DNA of 64,000 nt from Stakelama flava (GCF_019351405.1 NZ_JAHWZX010000003.1:62001-126000), one strand, 5' to 3'; shown: positions 33,815 to 43,734, counted from the first letter of the stretch. Numbers and translations are program-made. The notes: generated by a model not told the origin, from the sequence alone.

Positions 33815-36246
33815 TGGCGAAGGCCGCCGATCCGCTTGCCGAATATAACGCGAAGCGCAACTTCGCGAAAACGCTCGAACCGGCGGGAACGCTGGCGCCG
33901 GGGCACGGCAACCGCTTTGTCGTGCAAAAGCATGACGCGACGCGGCTTCACTGGGACTTTCGGCTGGAAATGGACGGGGTGCTTAAAAGCTGGGCAGTGA
34001 CGCGCGGACCGAGCCTGAACCCCGATGACAAAAGGCTGGCGGTCAGGACCGAGGACCATCCGCTGGATTACGGCGATTTCGAGGGGACGATCCCGCAAAA
34101 GGAATATGGCGGCGGGACGGTGATGCTGTGGGACAGCGGCACATGGTCGCCGATCAAGGGCAAGAAGGCGAGCGACGTCGAGAAAGGGCATTTGCACTTC
34201 GTGCTCGATGGCGAGCGAATGAAGGGCGAATGGTCGCTGATCCGGCTTCGGGGGAAGAAGAATGACAAACGCGAGAACTGGCTGCTGCGCAAGATCGACG
34301 ATACTTTTTCGGGCGGGTCGGACCTGCTTGTCGAAACCGCGCTGACCAGCGTGAAGACCGGGCGATCGATGCAGCAGATCGCGAACGGTGAAAAGGGCGA
34401 GACGCCCAGGCCAAAGCGGCCTGCGCCGAAGCTGACCAAGGCCGCGCCGAAGTTTCGCGACGTTCAGCTCGCGACGCTGGTCGATAGCGTGCCGTCGGGG
34501 CGGCAATGGCTGCACGAGGTAAAATATGACGGCTACCGCGCGCTGATTTCCACCGGCAAGGGCGGCGCGCGGGTGTTCACCCGGTCGGGCCTCGACTGGA
34601 GCGAAAAATTTCCGGGCGTCGTCGAGGCGGCGAACGCGATCCCCCATGCCGCGCTGATCGATGGCGAAATCGTCGCGTTCAAGGACGGCAAGCCCGATTT
34701 CTCGACGCTTCAGGCGGCGATCTCGGACGGCGGCGATATGACCTGTTTCGCGTTCGACCTGCTGGAGCGCGACGGCGAGGACCTGACCGGCCTGCCACAG
34801 GTCGGCCGCAAGGAGGAACTCGCCACGCTGCTGTCGGGCATTGCCGACGAACGCATCCGCTATGCCGAGCATGTGCTTGGTGCGGGCGAAAAGCTGTTCG
34901 AGGCGATGTGCGCAGAAGGGCTGGAAGGCGTGGTGTCGAAAAAGGTCGACGCGCCCTATCGCGGTACGCGCTCCAAAAACTGGCTGAAGATCAAATGCAC
35001 GAAGCGGCAGGAATTCGTCATCGTCGGCTGGTCGCAAAGCAGCGCGAAGGGGCGGCCCTTTTCTTCGCTGCTGCTCGCGGTGAACGCGGGCGGTGACCTT
35101 CGCTATGCGGGCCGTGTCGGCACGGGGTTCGATGCGGACACGCTGGACGACCTGTCCACGAAGATGGAGCGGATCGGACGCAAGACACCGGCGGTCGAGG
35201 TTCCGAAAGCGGCGGCGAAGGGCGCGCATTGGGTGACGCCGAAGCTGGTCGCCGAAATCGCTTTTGCCGAGTTCACGGCGGAAAATGTGGTTCGGCACGC
35301 GAGCTTTTTGGGGCTGCGCGGGGACAAGGACGCGGAAGATGTGGTTGCCGAAACCCCGGCGAAATCCCCCGGCGGCAGCGAAGCTACCGGCGTGAAAATA
35401 AGCCATCCCGACCGGGTGACTTTCCCCGATTCGCAGATCACTAAGGGCGAGCTTGCCGATTATTATGCCGATGTCGCGGGGCTGATGCTGCCATGGATCG
35501 CGCGCCGTCCGATCAGCCTTGTCCGCTGCCCGCAGGGACGCGCCAGGCAATGTTTCTTCCAAAAGCATGATGCGGGCAGCTTCGGCAAGGCGGTCCATGC
35601 GGTAGATATCGAGGAGAAGGACGGCAGGACCGAGGCATATCTGTACATCGATGATGCCACGGGCCTGCTGCAATGCGTGCAGATGGGAACGATCGAGTTT
35701 CACGGCTGGGGAAGTCTTGCCGAGCAGGTTGAAACGCCCGACCGCATGGTGTTCGACCTCGATCCCGACGAGGGACTTGATTTCGGCGACGTCAAAAAGG
35801 CGGCGGAGGATATCAAACAGCATCTGGCCGATATCGGGCTGACCAGCTTTGCGATGCTGACGGGCGGCAAGGGTATCCATGTCATCGCGCCGATGAGCCC
35901 CGGGGCCGAATGGCCCGAAGTCAAATCCTTCGCCGAACGCTTTTCGCGCGCGCTGGCGCAAGCAGAGCCTGATCGTTTCACCGCCACCATGTCCAAGGCG
36001 AAGCGCAAGGGGCGCATCTTCATCGACTGGCTGCGCAACCAGCGCGGCGCGACCGCGGTGATGCCCTATGTCGCGCGCGCTCGCGAAGGCGCGCCGGTGG
36101 CGGCACCGATAAGCTGGACCGAGTTGAAGGATATCAAGCGCGCGAACCGATGGCATATCGGTGACGTCGACACGCTGATCGAACGCGCCAATGGGCGCGC
36201 GCTGGCCGGATGGGGCGTCGCCGATCAGGTGCTGCCGGACGTTTGA
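33814..36246 (+). CDS. ligD: Multidomain DNA ligase LigD
   Basis: An 810-residue NHEJ enzyme with the order 3'-phosphoesterase (1-160; VQKHDATRLHWDFRLEMDG), ATP-dependent ligase (about 215-510; adenylation Lys in HEVKYDGYRAL near 238, and KKVDAPYRGTRSKNWLKIKC) and primase-polymerase (about 530-810; HPDRVTFPDSQITKGELADY, FDLDPDEGLDFGDV, TGGKGIHVIAPM). This is the Pseudomonas-type order. With the adjacent ku it forms a complete two-component end-joining system. The ATG at 33814 overlaps the ku stop. Confidence 0.95.
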   Translation: MAKAADPLAEYNAKRNFAKTLEPAGTLAPGHGNRFVVQKHDATRLHWDFRLEMDGVLKSWAVTRGPSLNPDDKRLAVRTEDHPLDYGDFEGTIPQKEYGGGTVMLWDSGTWSPIKGKKASDVEKGHLHFVLDGERMKGEWSLIRLRGKKNDKRENWLLRKIDDTFSGGSDLLVETALTSVKTGRSMQQIANGEKGETPRPKRPAPKLTKAAPKFRDVQLATLVDSVPSGRQWLHEVKYDGYRALISTGKGGARVFTRSGLDWSEKFPGVVEAANAIPHAALIDGEIVAFKDGKPDFSTLQAAISDGGDMTCFAFDLLERDGEDLTGLPQVGRKEELATLLSGIADERIRYAEHVLGAGEKLFEAMCAEGLEGVVSKKVDAPYRGTRSKNWLKIKCTKRQEFVIVGWSQSSAKGRPFSSLLLAVNAGGDLRYAGRVGTGFDADTLDDLSTKMERIGRKTPAVEVPKAAAKGAHWVTPKLVAEIAFAEFTAENVVRHASFLGLRGDKDAEDVVAETPAKSPGGSEATGVKISHPDRVTFPDSQITKGELADYYADVAGLMLPWIARRPISLVRCPQGRARQCFFQKHDAGSFGKAVHAVDIEEKDGRTEAYLYIDDATGLLQCVQMGTIEFHGWGSLAEQVETPDRMVFDLDPDEGLDFGDVKKAAEDIKQHLADIGLTSFAMLTGGKGIHVIAPMSPGAEWPEVKSFAERFSRALAQAEPDRFTATMSKAKRKGRIFIDWLRNQRGATAVMPYVARAREGAPVAAPISWTELKDIKRANRWHIGDVDTLIERANGRALAGWGVADQVLPDV

Positions 36247-36474
36247 CGGTGCGAAAGGCAGGTGCTTCTTTAACTTGCTGGTAGCAATGCCAAAAAGAAC
36301 GGCACTTCGACTTCGCTCCGCGCAAACGGAATGAGGCGACAGGGCGGATTTGCCCGGCCGTCAGAATTGAAAATGAACCTTCTGCGTGGTTCGCCGGTTT
36401 TCGCGTCCGGCCAACTTTTGGGTGACAAGCAGCGATGGTTGGCGGCAGAGACGGGGCAATGATGTTTCGATTCC

Positions 36475-38964
36475 ATGGCTAGTCGGGCGCAATCCGCGAC
36501 GTCCGATCCGACCGCGATCGCGCAGCGGTGGATCGCGGAATATTGCGCGCATTCGCCGGCAGCGGACAGCCTGTGCGCGGCGCGCGGAGAGGCGCACACC
36601 GCATGGCAGGCGATGTTCGAGGAACTGGCCGCGATCAACGGCGACAGCCTGAACCGCGCACATGAACGCGCGCAGCGTCAGGCCGACGATATCGGCACGG
36701 GATATCGCATCGCGGGCGAAAGCGAGGAACGCCCCTGGCCGCTGTCGCCAATCCCGCTGATGATCGACGGGGCGGAATGGGAGACGATCGCGCAAGGCGT
36801 GGCGCAGCGCGCGGCGCTGATGGAAACCATCCTGTTCGATATTTACGGCGAGGCGCGGCTGGTCGAGGGCGGGCACATCCCGGCGTCGCTGGTCACCGGC
36901 AGCCCGTTCTTTCTGCGCGCGATGACCCATCTCGACCCGCCGGGTGGATATCAACTGCATTTCTTCGCTGTCGATCTTTGCCGCGGGCCGACCGGCGAAT
37001 GGCGCGTGCTGGCGGACCATCTGCGCGCGCCGACGGGCGCGGGCTATGCGCTGGAAAACCGGCTGGCCATGTCGCGCGCGCTTGGCGGATTGCAATCGCG
37101 GCTGAATGTCGAGCGGCACGCGCCGTTCTTCGCCGCGCTTCGCGACGGGCTGACCACGCTGTGCCGCCGTGCCGATCCGCGGATCGGCCTGCTGACCGCC
37201 GGTCGGTTCAACCCCAGCTATCCCGAACAGGCGCATCTGGCGCGCTATCTGGGCTTTCTGCTGGTCGAGGGGGCCGATCTGGCGGTGATCGAGGACCAGC
37301 TTTACGTACGCACCATTGCGGGGCTGAAGCGGATCGATGCATTGTGGCGGCGGCTCGATCCGCGCCTGCTCGACCCGCTGGCGTTCGATTCGGCATCGCA
37401 GATCGGCGTGCCGGGCCTCGCCGATGCGATGGCGGCGGGCAATGTCGTCATTTCTAACGCCCCCGGTGCGGGCGCGGCGGAGGCGGCGGCGTTTTCAGCC
37501 TTTCTGCCGCGCCTGTCGGTTCGCCTGACCGGCAGCGAGCTTCGCCTTCCCAATATCGCCACCTGGTGGGCGGGGCAGGACGATGCACGCGATTATGTGC
37601 GCGACAATCTGGATCGGCTGGTCATCGCCCCCGCCTTTGGCGGCGCACCGCTGGGCCTGCCCGGCGGCAAGCCGGTGCTGGGCGCGGATATGACGCCGGG
37701 CGAGCGCGACGCGCTGATCGCCGAACTGGAGCGGCGCCCGCAGGATTATGTCGGGCAGGAGATCGTGAAGCTGTCGACCATGCCGGTGGTCGCCGACGAC
37801 GCGCTGACCCCGCGCCCGTTCACGCTGCGCGTATTCGCCGCGCGCGGGCCGGACGGGGACTGGACGGTGCTGCCCGGCGGGTTCGCGCGGATCGGCGAGC
37901 ATCCCGATCCGCGCGCCGCGCTGATGGGACAGGGAAGCTGGTCGGCTGATGTGTGCGTGACGAGTTCGCGTGCGGTCGAACCGGTGACGTTGCTGCCGCG
38001 CACCGACGCGGTTCGGCTTCGCCGCAATCCGGGCACGCTACCCAGCCGCGCGGCAGACAATCTGTTCTGGCTGGGCCGCTATCTGGAACGCGGGGAGGCG
38101 CTGCTGGCCGTGCTTCGCGTGCTCTTGGGCAATTCGATCAGCGCTGATACCGGCGCTGCGTTGCCGCAGGCGACGCTCGACCGGCTGATCGCCCTGGTGA
38201 CGTCGGGCAATGCCGCTCCGCCGCCGCCGGGAACCGGCCGGTCCGACCTGATCGCTTTTGCCCGTACGGCGCTGGAGGACGAAGGCGGGTGGTATTCGGT
38301 GCGCGCGATCAACCGGCAGGCGCGCGCGATCGGCGATGTCATGCGCGACCGTCTGGCCGCCGATATGATGCGCCTGCTCGATGCGCCGTTTCCGGCCACC
38401 GGTGGGTTGCTGGAGCGGGCGGGCATGTTGCAGCGCCGCTATGCCGCGATCGCGGGGCTTAGCGCCGAGCACATGGCGCGCACCGACGCTTGGCGCTTCG
38501 TCGATCTGGGGCGGCGGCTTGAGCGGGCGATGGCGGTCAGCCGGACGCTGCGCGCGTTCATCGATGACGATGCGAGCGGCGACGACCTTTCCACGCTGCT
38601 CGACCTTGCCGACAGCCAGATCAGCTATCGCCAGCGATACATGGCGGGACTGGCGCGCGTACCGGTGATCGACCTGATCGCGTTCGATCCGGGCAATCCG
38701 CGCGGGCTGGCGTTCCAGATCGCGTGCATCGCCGAGCATGTATGGGCGCTTCCGATATTGTCCGACGACGGGCTGGCCGAACCGCAACAGGCGCGCGCGG
38801 ACGAAATCGCGGCGATCGTGAAAACGGTGAACGCGGCCGATCTGGATGCCGCGAAGCTGGACGAGATCGATGCGCGGCTGGCGGGCGTTTCGGACGCCAT
38901 CGCGCGCCGCTATTTCCTGCATGGCGGCGAACCGCTGCGTTCGGGGGGGCTGACGCTGGGATGA
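36475..38964 (+). CDS. Circularly permuted ATP-grasp protein fused to alpha-E domain
   Basis: An 829-residue protein. Residues 1-500 form a circularly permuted ATP-grasp type 2 domain (WPLSPIPLMIDGAEWETIAQ; GYALENRLAMSRALGG; FNPSYPEQAHLARYLGFLLV), and 520-829 the helical alpha-E domain (ADNLFWLGRYLERGEALLAV; RYMAGLARVPVIDLI). The halves are separate genes in many bacteria. The family always travels with a transglutaminase-like gene, which follows here with overlapping codons. An amide-ligase/peptide-modification role has been proposed; the substrate is unknown. Confidence 0.9.
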   Translation: MASRAQSATSDPTAIAQRWIAEYCAHSPAADSLCAARGEAHTAWQAMFEELAAINGDSLNRAHERAQRQADDIGTGYRIAGESEERPWPLSPIPLMIDGAEWETIAQGVAQRAALMETILFDIYGEARLVEGGHIPASLVTGSPFFLRAMTHLDPPGGYQLHFFAVDLCRGPTGEWRVLADHLRAPTGAGYALENRLAMSRALGGLQSRLNVERHAPFFAALRDGLTTLCRRADPRIGLLTAGRFNPSYPEQAHLARYLGFLLVEGADLAVIEDQLYVRTIAGLKRIDALWRRLDPRLLDPLAFDSASQIGVPGLADAMAAGNVVISNAPGAGAAEAAAFSAFLPRLSVRLTGSELRLPNIATWWAGQDDARDYVRDNLDRLVIAPAFGGAPLGLPGGKPVLGADMTPGERDALIAELERRPQDYVGQEIVKLSTMPVVADDALTPRPFTLRVFAARGPDGDWTVLPGGFARIGEHPDPRAALMGQGSWSADVCVTSSRAVEPVTLLPRTDAVRLRRNPGTLPSRAADNLFWLGRYLERGEALLAVLRVLLGNSISADTGAALPQATLDRLIALVTSGNAAPPPPGTGRSDLIAFARTALEDEGGWYSVRAINRQARAIGDVMRDRLAADMMRLLDAPFPATGGLLERAGMLQRRYAAIAGLSAEHMARTDAWRFVDLGRRLERAMAVSRTLRAFIDDDASGDDLSTLLDLADSQISYRQRYMAGLARVPVIDLIAFDPGNPRGLAFQIACIAEHVWALPILSDDGLAEPQQARADEIAAIVKTVNAADLDAAKLDEIDARLAGVSDAIARRYFLHGGEPLRSGGLTLG

Positions 38965-39851
38965 TGCGCTATGCGATACGCCACGTCACCCGGTTCGAAT
39001 ATGGCGATGCGGCAGCGTTTGCGCGCTGCAACCTGCGCCTGAAGCCGATCCTGTGGTCGGGCCAGACGCTGGAGGAATATGACCTTTCGGTTGAGCCAGG
39101 GGGGCATTTCGTCCCCGCCCGCGCGCCTGCCGGCCTTGCCAATGTCGTGCGGTTAGTGGTCGATGAACCGACACGCATGCTGACCATCGACAGCAGGGCG
39201 CGGGTCAGCGTCGACCGCCCGGTGCCCGTGCCCGGCGACGACGATCCGACGCTGGAGGACGTAGCCGCGATGGCGCGCGCGAGCCGCGACCTGTCGCCAG
39301 CCGGGCCTGCCGCGTATCTCTACCCCTCGCCGCGCATTCCGGTGGACGGCGCGATCGCCCGCTGGTGCGCCGAACAGCTTGACCCGGCGAGTGGGGTAAT
39401 GGCCGCGGGAATCGCGCTTGCCCGCCGGATTCAGCGCGATTTCGCCTTCGATCCTTCGGCGACGCTGGTCGATACCGCGCCCGCCGACGCCTTCGCCAAG
39501 CGCGGGGGGGTGTGTCAGGATTTCGCGCAGATCATGATTTCGGGGCTGCGCGCGGCGGGGCTTCCGGCGGCCTATGCCTCCGGCTATCTGCGCACGCTGC
39601 CGCCGCCGGGCGAGGAACGGCTGGTCGGCGCGGACGCCACCCATGCCTGGGTATTGCTTTGGTGCGGCCCGCAAAAAGGGTGGGTGGGCGTCGATCCGAC
39701 CAACGGAATCTGGATGGCGCAGGACCATATCGTCGTGGCGATCGGGCGCGATTACAGCGATGTCGCGCCGATCGACGGCGTGATGCTGGGATCGGGGGCG
39801 CAGCGGCTGGACGTATCGGTCGATGTCGAGCCGCTGGACGAGGCGGGGTGA
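38961..39851 (+). CDS. Transglutaminase-like protease family protein
   Basis: A 296-residue protein with an N-terminal beta-domain (MMRYAIRHVTRFEYGDAAAF) and a transglutaminase core: GVCQDFAQIMISGLRAAGLP (catalytic Cys), DATHAWVLLWCG (His) and GVDPTNG (Asp). It overlaps the ATP-grasp/alpha-E gene (ATGA), the usual pairing. It may act as peptidase or ligase on the product of the ATP-grasp partner. Confidence 0.92.
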   Translation: MMRYAIRHVTRFEYGDAAAFARCNLRLKPILWSGQTLEEYDLSVEPGGHFVPARAPAGLANVVRLVVDEPTRMLTIDSRARVSVDRPVPVPGDDDPTLEDVAAMARASRDLSPAGPAAYLYPSPRIPVDGAIARWCAEQLDPASGVMAAGIALARRIQRDFAFDPSATLVDTAPADAFAKRGGVCQDFAQIMISGLRAAGLPAAYASGYLRTLPPPGEERLVGADATHAWVLLWCGPQKGWVGVDPTNGIWMAQDHIVVAIGRDYSDVAPIDGVMLGSGAQRLDVSVDVEPLDEAG

Positions 39852-39922
39852 CGCGCCACTTGCGCCCGCGCGCTTCGAAGCCGATGTAGCGGGCCAAGGT
39901 TTTTGAGAATTTCGGGATAGCA

Positions 39923-40891
39923 ATGGCCGATCCATATGCAACATTGGGCGTCGCGCGCGGTGCGGGCGAGGCTGAGATCAAAAAGGCGTATCGCAAGCTC
40001 GCCAAGGAGCTTCACCCCGATCGCAACCAGGACAATCCAAAGGCGGCCGAGCGGTTCAGCCAGGTTACCCAGGCCTATGACCTGCTGACCGACAAGGACA
40101 AGCGCGCCCGGTTCGACCGCGGCGAGATCGATGCCGAGGGCAATCCGACATCGCCCTTCGGCTTTGGCGGCGGCGGTGCCGGCGGTCCGGGCGGCGGCGG
40201 GTTCCGTTCGGGCGGGTCGCAGTTCGATTTCGGCGGCGGTGAAAACGGCGACCTTGGCGATATTTTCGAAGGGCTGTTCGGCATGGGCGGCGGGCGCAGC
40301 CAGGGCGGCGGGGGATTTCGCAGCGGCTTTGGCGGTGGCGGCTTCGGCCGGCGTCAACAGCCCCAGCCAAAGGGCGCGAACGTCGCCTATCGCCTGCGCG
40401 TGCCGTTCGAAGACGCCGCCGCGCTGAAGCCGCAGCGCATCACGCTGTCCGATGGCAAGACGATCGACCTGAAACTGCCCGCCGGGGTGGAGGACGGGAC
40501 GCAGATGCGCCTGTCGGGCAAGGGGCAGCCGGGACCCGGCGGCAATGGCGACGGCATCGTCACGATCGAGGTTGCGCCGCATTCGTTTTATACGCGTGAG
40601 GGCGACAATATCCGCCTCGACCTGCCGATCACGCTGAAAGAGGCGGTGCTGGGCGCGAAGGTGCGCGTGCCCACCGTCGACGGCGCGGTGATGCTGACGG
40701 TTCCGGCGGGGTCGAGTTCGGGCAAGGTGCTTCGCCTGAAAGCGCGCGGTTTTCATAAAAAGGGCGGCGGGCGCGGCGACCAGCTCGTCACGCTGATGGT
40801 GGAGATTCCGGCGAACGATGCCGGGCTGAAACAGTTCGTCGAAAACTGGGACGGGGCAGGCGCCGACCCGCGTTCGGGACTGGGCGTTTAG
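39923..40891 (+). CDS. DnaJ-domain co-chaperone (CbpA-like)
   Basis: A 322-residue J-domain protein. Residues 4-65 are the J domain with HPD in KELHPDRNQDNP, then a Gly/Phe-rich linker (about 75-150; GFGGGGAGGPGGGGFRSGG), and the DnaJ C-terminal substrate-binding domain without the zinc-finger region. It stimulates DnaK. The lack of a zinc region separates it from DnaJ proper and fits CbpA. Confidence 0.92.
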   Translation: MADPYATLGVARGAGEAEIKKAYRKLAKELHPDRNQDNPKAAERFSQVTQAYDLLTDKDKRARFDRGEIDAEGNPTSPFGFGGGGAGGPGGGGFRSGGSQFDFGGGENGDLGDIFEGLFGMGGGRSQGGGGFRSGFGGGGFGRRQQPQPKGANVAYRLRVPFEDAAALKPQRITLSDGKTIDLKLPAGVEDGTQMRLSGKGQPGPGGNGDGIVTIEVAPHSFYTREGDNIRLDLPITLKEAVLGAKVRVPTVDGAVMLTVPAGSSSGKVLRLKARGFHKKGGGRGDQLVTLMVEIPANDAGLKQFVENWDGAGADPRSGLGV

Positions 40892-40900
40892 GGCAAGGGC

Positions 40901-41851
40901 GTGACGGACGACGTCTCCCCCGAATCGCCAGAGGCCCGGCGCAAGGGGCTGGGCGGGCGAATCCATCGGCGGCTCGACGATCTGGGGATCAGCGATCGCG
41001 CGGTGGAGGTGACTAAGCGCGTGGTGATCGGCGTGTGGAACGACGGGTTCATGCATGCCGGCAACCTTGCCTATCTGTCGCTGCTGACGCTGTTTCCTTT
41101 TTTCATCGTCGCAGCCGCCATCGCGCAGCTGGTGGGGCAGACGGGTGACGGGCTGAACGCGCTCAACGCCTTTTTGCGCACTGTGCCGCCCGATGTCGCG
41201 AGCGTGCTGCAAAAACCGATCAGCGACGTGCTGGCCGCGCGGTCGGGCGCATTGCTGTGGCTGGGCGCGCTGGTCGGCCTGTGGACCACGGCGAGCTTCA
41301 TCGAGACGGTGCGTTCGATCCTTCGCCGCGCCTATGGCACGTCGTCGAGCCGTCCCTTCTGGGAAGACCGGCTGGGGTCGATCGGGCTGATCATCGCATC
41401 GGTGGTGCTGGTGATGGCCGCGTTCAGTTTTCAGGTCGTGCTGACCGGCGTCGAACAGTTCATCCTGCGCGTGCTTCCGTTTGCCACCGGCTGGGCGCAG
41501 GCGGTGTCACTGACCCGGATCGCGCCGGGGATCGCGCTGTTCGGCGCGCTGTACATGCTGTTCTATACGCTGACCCCCGGCCGATATCGGCGCAGCCACT
41601 GCCCGAAATGGCCCGGACCGCTGTTCACCACGATCTGGTGGCTCAGCGTGACCGCGCTGTTGCCGGTCACGATCAGCCAGCTGGGCGGATACGATCTGAC
41701 CTATGGCAGTCTGGCGGGCGTGATGATCGCGCTTATCTTCTTCTACATCGTCGGGCTTGGCCTGGTGATCGGCGCCGAATTGAACGCGGCACTGGCGGAA
41801 GTGCCGCTTGAAGAGCTAGACGACCTGGCAAGGCCGGAACGGCAGGAATAA
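40901..41851 (+). CDS. YihY/BrkB-family membrane protein
   Basis: A 316-residue inner-membrane protein of the YihY/BrkB (formerly RNase BN) family. Six hydrophobic segments are seen, beginning NLAYLSLLTLFPFFIVAAAI, with the family motif TYGSLAGVMIALIFFYIVGL near the end. It starts with GTG after AGGGCAAGGGC. Function of the family is not established. It lies 17 bases before fabI. Confidence 0.88.
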   Translation: MTDDVSPESPEARRKGLGGRIHRRLDDLGISDRAVEVTKRVVIGVWNDGFMHAGNLAYLSLLTLFPFFIVAAAIAQLVGQTGDGLNALNAFLRTVPPDVASVLQKPISDVLAARSGALLWLGALVGLWTTASFIETVRSILRRAYGTSSSRPFWEDRLGSIGLIIASVVLVMAAFSFQVVLTGVEQFILRVLPFATGWAQAVSLTRIAPGIALFGALYMLFYTLTPGRYRRSHCPKWPGPLFTTIWWLSVTALLPVTISQLGGYDLTYGSLAGVMIALIFFYIVGLGLVIGAELNAALAEVPLEELDDLARPERQE

Positions 41852-41868
41852 CAAGGAGCAAGTCGGAC

Positions 41869-42672
41869 GTGACGGGATTGATGCAGGGCAAGCGGGGGCT
41901 GATCATGGGCCTGGCCAACGACAAGTCGCTGGCCTGGGGCATCGCCAGGCAGCTTGCCGAACAGGGGGCCGAACTTGCCTTCACCTATCAGGGCGAAGCG
42001 CTGGCCAAGCGCGTCCGGCCGCTTGCCGAACAACTGGGCAGCGACCGGCTGATCGAATGCGACGTTTCCGACATGGACCGGCTGGACCAGGCGTTCGCGA
42101 CGCTGGCGCAAGATTGGCCGACGATCGATTTCGTCGTTCACGCCATCGGCTTTTCGGACAAGAGCCAGCTTCGCGGGCGCTATTACGACACCAGCCTCGA
42201 CAATTTCCTGATGACCATGAATATCTCGGTCTACAGCTTCACCGCCGTCGCCAAGCGTGCACAGGCGATGATGCCGAACGGCGGCAGCCTGCTCACCCTG
42301 ACCTATTACGGGTCGGAAAAGGTCGTGCCGCATTACAATGTCATGGGCGTCGCCAAATCGGCGCTCGATACGTCGGTTCAGTATCTGGCGGTCGATCTGG
42401 GGCGCGACAATATCCGGGTGAACGCGATTTCGGCCGGGCCGATCAAGACGCTGGCTGCGAGCGGGATCGGCGATTTTCGCTACATCCTGAAATGGAACGA
42501 ACTGAACAGTCCGCTGAAGCGCAACGTGACGATCGATGATGTTGGCGGGGCCGGGCTGTATCTGCTTTCCGACCTTTCGCGCGGGGTAACCGGCGAAATC
42601 CACCATGTCGATGCGGGCTATAATGTGATCGGCATGAAGGCCGAGGACGCGCCCGATATCGCGCTGAGCTGA
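41869..42672 (+). CDS. fabI: Enoyl-ACP reductase FabI
   Basis: A 267-residue NADH-dependent reductase for the last step of fatty-acid elongation. The Rossmann segment is GLANDKSLAWGIARQLAEQG. Tyr146 in TLTYYGSEK, Tyr156 and Lys163 in YNVMGVAK occupy the same positions as the E. coli enzyme. Start is a GTG with AAGGAG ten bases upstream. It is the usual target of triclosan. Confidence 0.95.
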   Translation: MTGLMQGKRGLIMGLANDKSLAWGIARQLAEQGAELAFTYQGEALAKRVRPLAEQLGSDRLIECDVSDMDRLDQAFATLAQDWPTIDFVVHAIGFSDKSQLRGRYYDTSLDNFLMTMNISVYSFTAVAKRAQAMMPNGGSLLTLTYYGSEKVVPHYNVMGVAKSALDTSVQYLAVDLGRDNIRVNAISAGPIKTLAASGIGDFRYILKWNELNSPLKRNVTIDDVGGAGLYLLSDLSRGVTGEIHHVDAGYNVIGMKAEDAPDIALS

Positions 42673-42680
42673 ACTGCGGC

Positions 42681-43205
42681 GTGGCAATAGCGATTCAGCC
42701 CGCGCGCCCCGCCGATGCGGCCGACATCGACCATGTGCTGACGACCTGCTTCCCGCGTCCGGCAGAGGCGAAGCTGGTCAGGCAACTGGCGATCGACGGC
42801 GAACTGGTGCTGGTGCTGATCGCGCGCGATGAAGCAACGAATGCGGTTCAGGGGCTGGTCGCGATCAGCCGGATGGACGTGGCGATCGGCGGCGACCCCG
42901 CCCCGGCGGTCGCGCTGGCGCCATTGGCGGTGCTGCCCGACCATCGCGGCGGCGGCGTGGCCGAGGCGCTGGTCACTGCGGCGATCGACCATATGCGACG
43001 GGCGGGCGCGCTGCTGATGTTCGTTCTTGGCGAACCGGGGTTTTATCAGCGGTTCGGTTTCACCACTGATGCGGCGCAGGGATTCGATTCGCCCTATGCC
43101 GGGCCGTTTTTCATGGCGCTGGAACTGCAGGGCGGCCTGCCATGCGGCCCACGCGGGGTCGCGCACCATGCCGAAGCCTTTGCGGCATTGGCGCAGGGCG
43201 CGTGA
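42681..43205 (+). CDS. GNAT-family N-acetyltransferase (YhbS-like)
   Basis: A 174-residue acetyltransferase with the GNAT acetyl-CoA loop (LAVLPDHRGGGVAEALVTAA) and the YhbS-type FVLGEPGFYQRFGFTTDAA. It starts with GTG nine bases after fabI. Its stop overlaps the next gene by one base. Substrate unknown. Confidence 0.9.
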   Translation: MAIAIQPARPADAADIDHVLTTCFPRPAEAKLVRQLAIDGELVLVLIARDEATNAVQGLVAISRMDVAIGGDPAPAVALAPLAVLPDHRGGGVAEALVTAAIDHMRRAGALLMFVLGEPGFYQRFGFTTDAAQGFDSPYAGPFFMALELQGGLPCGPRGVAHHAEAFAALAQGA

Positions 43206-43450
43206 TGGCAAGCCCTGCCGCCAACTTTATTGATGGCATTGTTCGCCCGATGCTGCGCTGCTTCGGCATTGTCGCGATCTGTTTTGCGGTGGCGCTCCTG
43301 ATAGGCATGTGCACCGGGAACGACCGCTTTGTCGCTTGGACGCTGATTGCGGCGATACCGCCGATGATCTGGATCGAAAACAGGCGTAAAAAGGCGCGCA
43401 GCCGAGAGCAGCGCGCGCGCAACGCGTTGTTCGGTTTGGGAAAATCATGA
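43205..43450 (+). CDS. Small two-helix membrane protein
   Basis: An 81-residue protein with two hydrophobic helices (MLRCFGIVAICFAVALLIGM and VAWTLIAAIPPMIWIENRRK) and a basic C-terminus. It starts in the GNAT stop (TGATG) and its stop overlaps a vestigial aroC-like ATG (ATGA at 43447). No family recognised. Confidence 0.65.
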   Translation: MASPAANFIDGIVRPMLRCFGIVAICFAVALLIGMCTGNDRFVAWTLIAAIPPMIWIENRRKKARSREQRARNALFGLGKS

Positions 43451-43471
43451 ATTTCAGCACGTTCGGGCGGG
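43447..43471 (+). repeat. Upstream copy of the first 25 bp of aroC
   Basis: ATGAATTTCAGCACGTTCGG plus GCGGG matches 43957-43981 at 23 of 25 positions. It encodes MNFSTFGR, the same start as chorismate synthase (MSFNTFGR). Together the copies flank the DUF4160/DUF2442 pair, as a duplication left by insertion would. Confidence 0.8.
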
Positions 43472-43482
43472 GGGGGTGCGTA

Positions 43483-43734
43483 ATGCCGGTCGTGTTTCGC
43501 GAAGCTGGATTCCGGTTTCACTTCTATTCCAGTGAAGGAGACCCGCTGGAACCCGCGCACATTCACGTGGCAAGACCCGGCGGCGATGCCAAGCTATGGC
43601 TGTATCCCGACGTTCGGATCGCTTATAACCGGCGTCTGAACCCGCGAGAATTGCGGTTGGTGCAGGAAATCGTGATACGACGCCGACAGGAAATCAAAGA
43701 TGCATGGGACGCCTTTTTCTCCGGAAGCCACTGA
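43483..43734 (+). CDS. DUF4160-family protein
   Basis: An 83-residue protein starting MPVVFREAGFRFHFYSSEGD, then PAHIHVARPGGDAKLWLYPD, the hallmark of DUF4160. An in-frame ATG at 43447 exists but is the aroC-derived repeat; the G-rich stretch before 43483 can serve as ribosome-binding site. DUF4160 genes are usually followed by DUF2442 genes, as here, and the pair is regarded as a putative toxin-antitoxin-like module. The activity is not known. Confidence 0.85.
   Translation: MPVVFREAGFRFHFYSSEGDPLEPAHIHVARPGGDAKLWLYPDVRIAYNRRLNPRELRLVQEIVIRRRQEIKDAWDAFFSGSH

Noticed and set aside
33604..36156. 850-codon open frame antisense to ku/ligD
   Set aside because: It runs opposite two genes with complete domain sets. 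Its translation is Arg/Gln/His-rich with no family pattern, as expected for antisense frames in GC-rich DNA.
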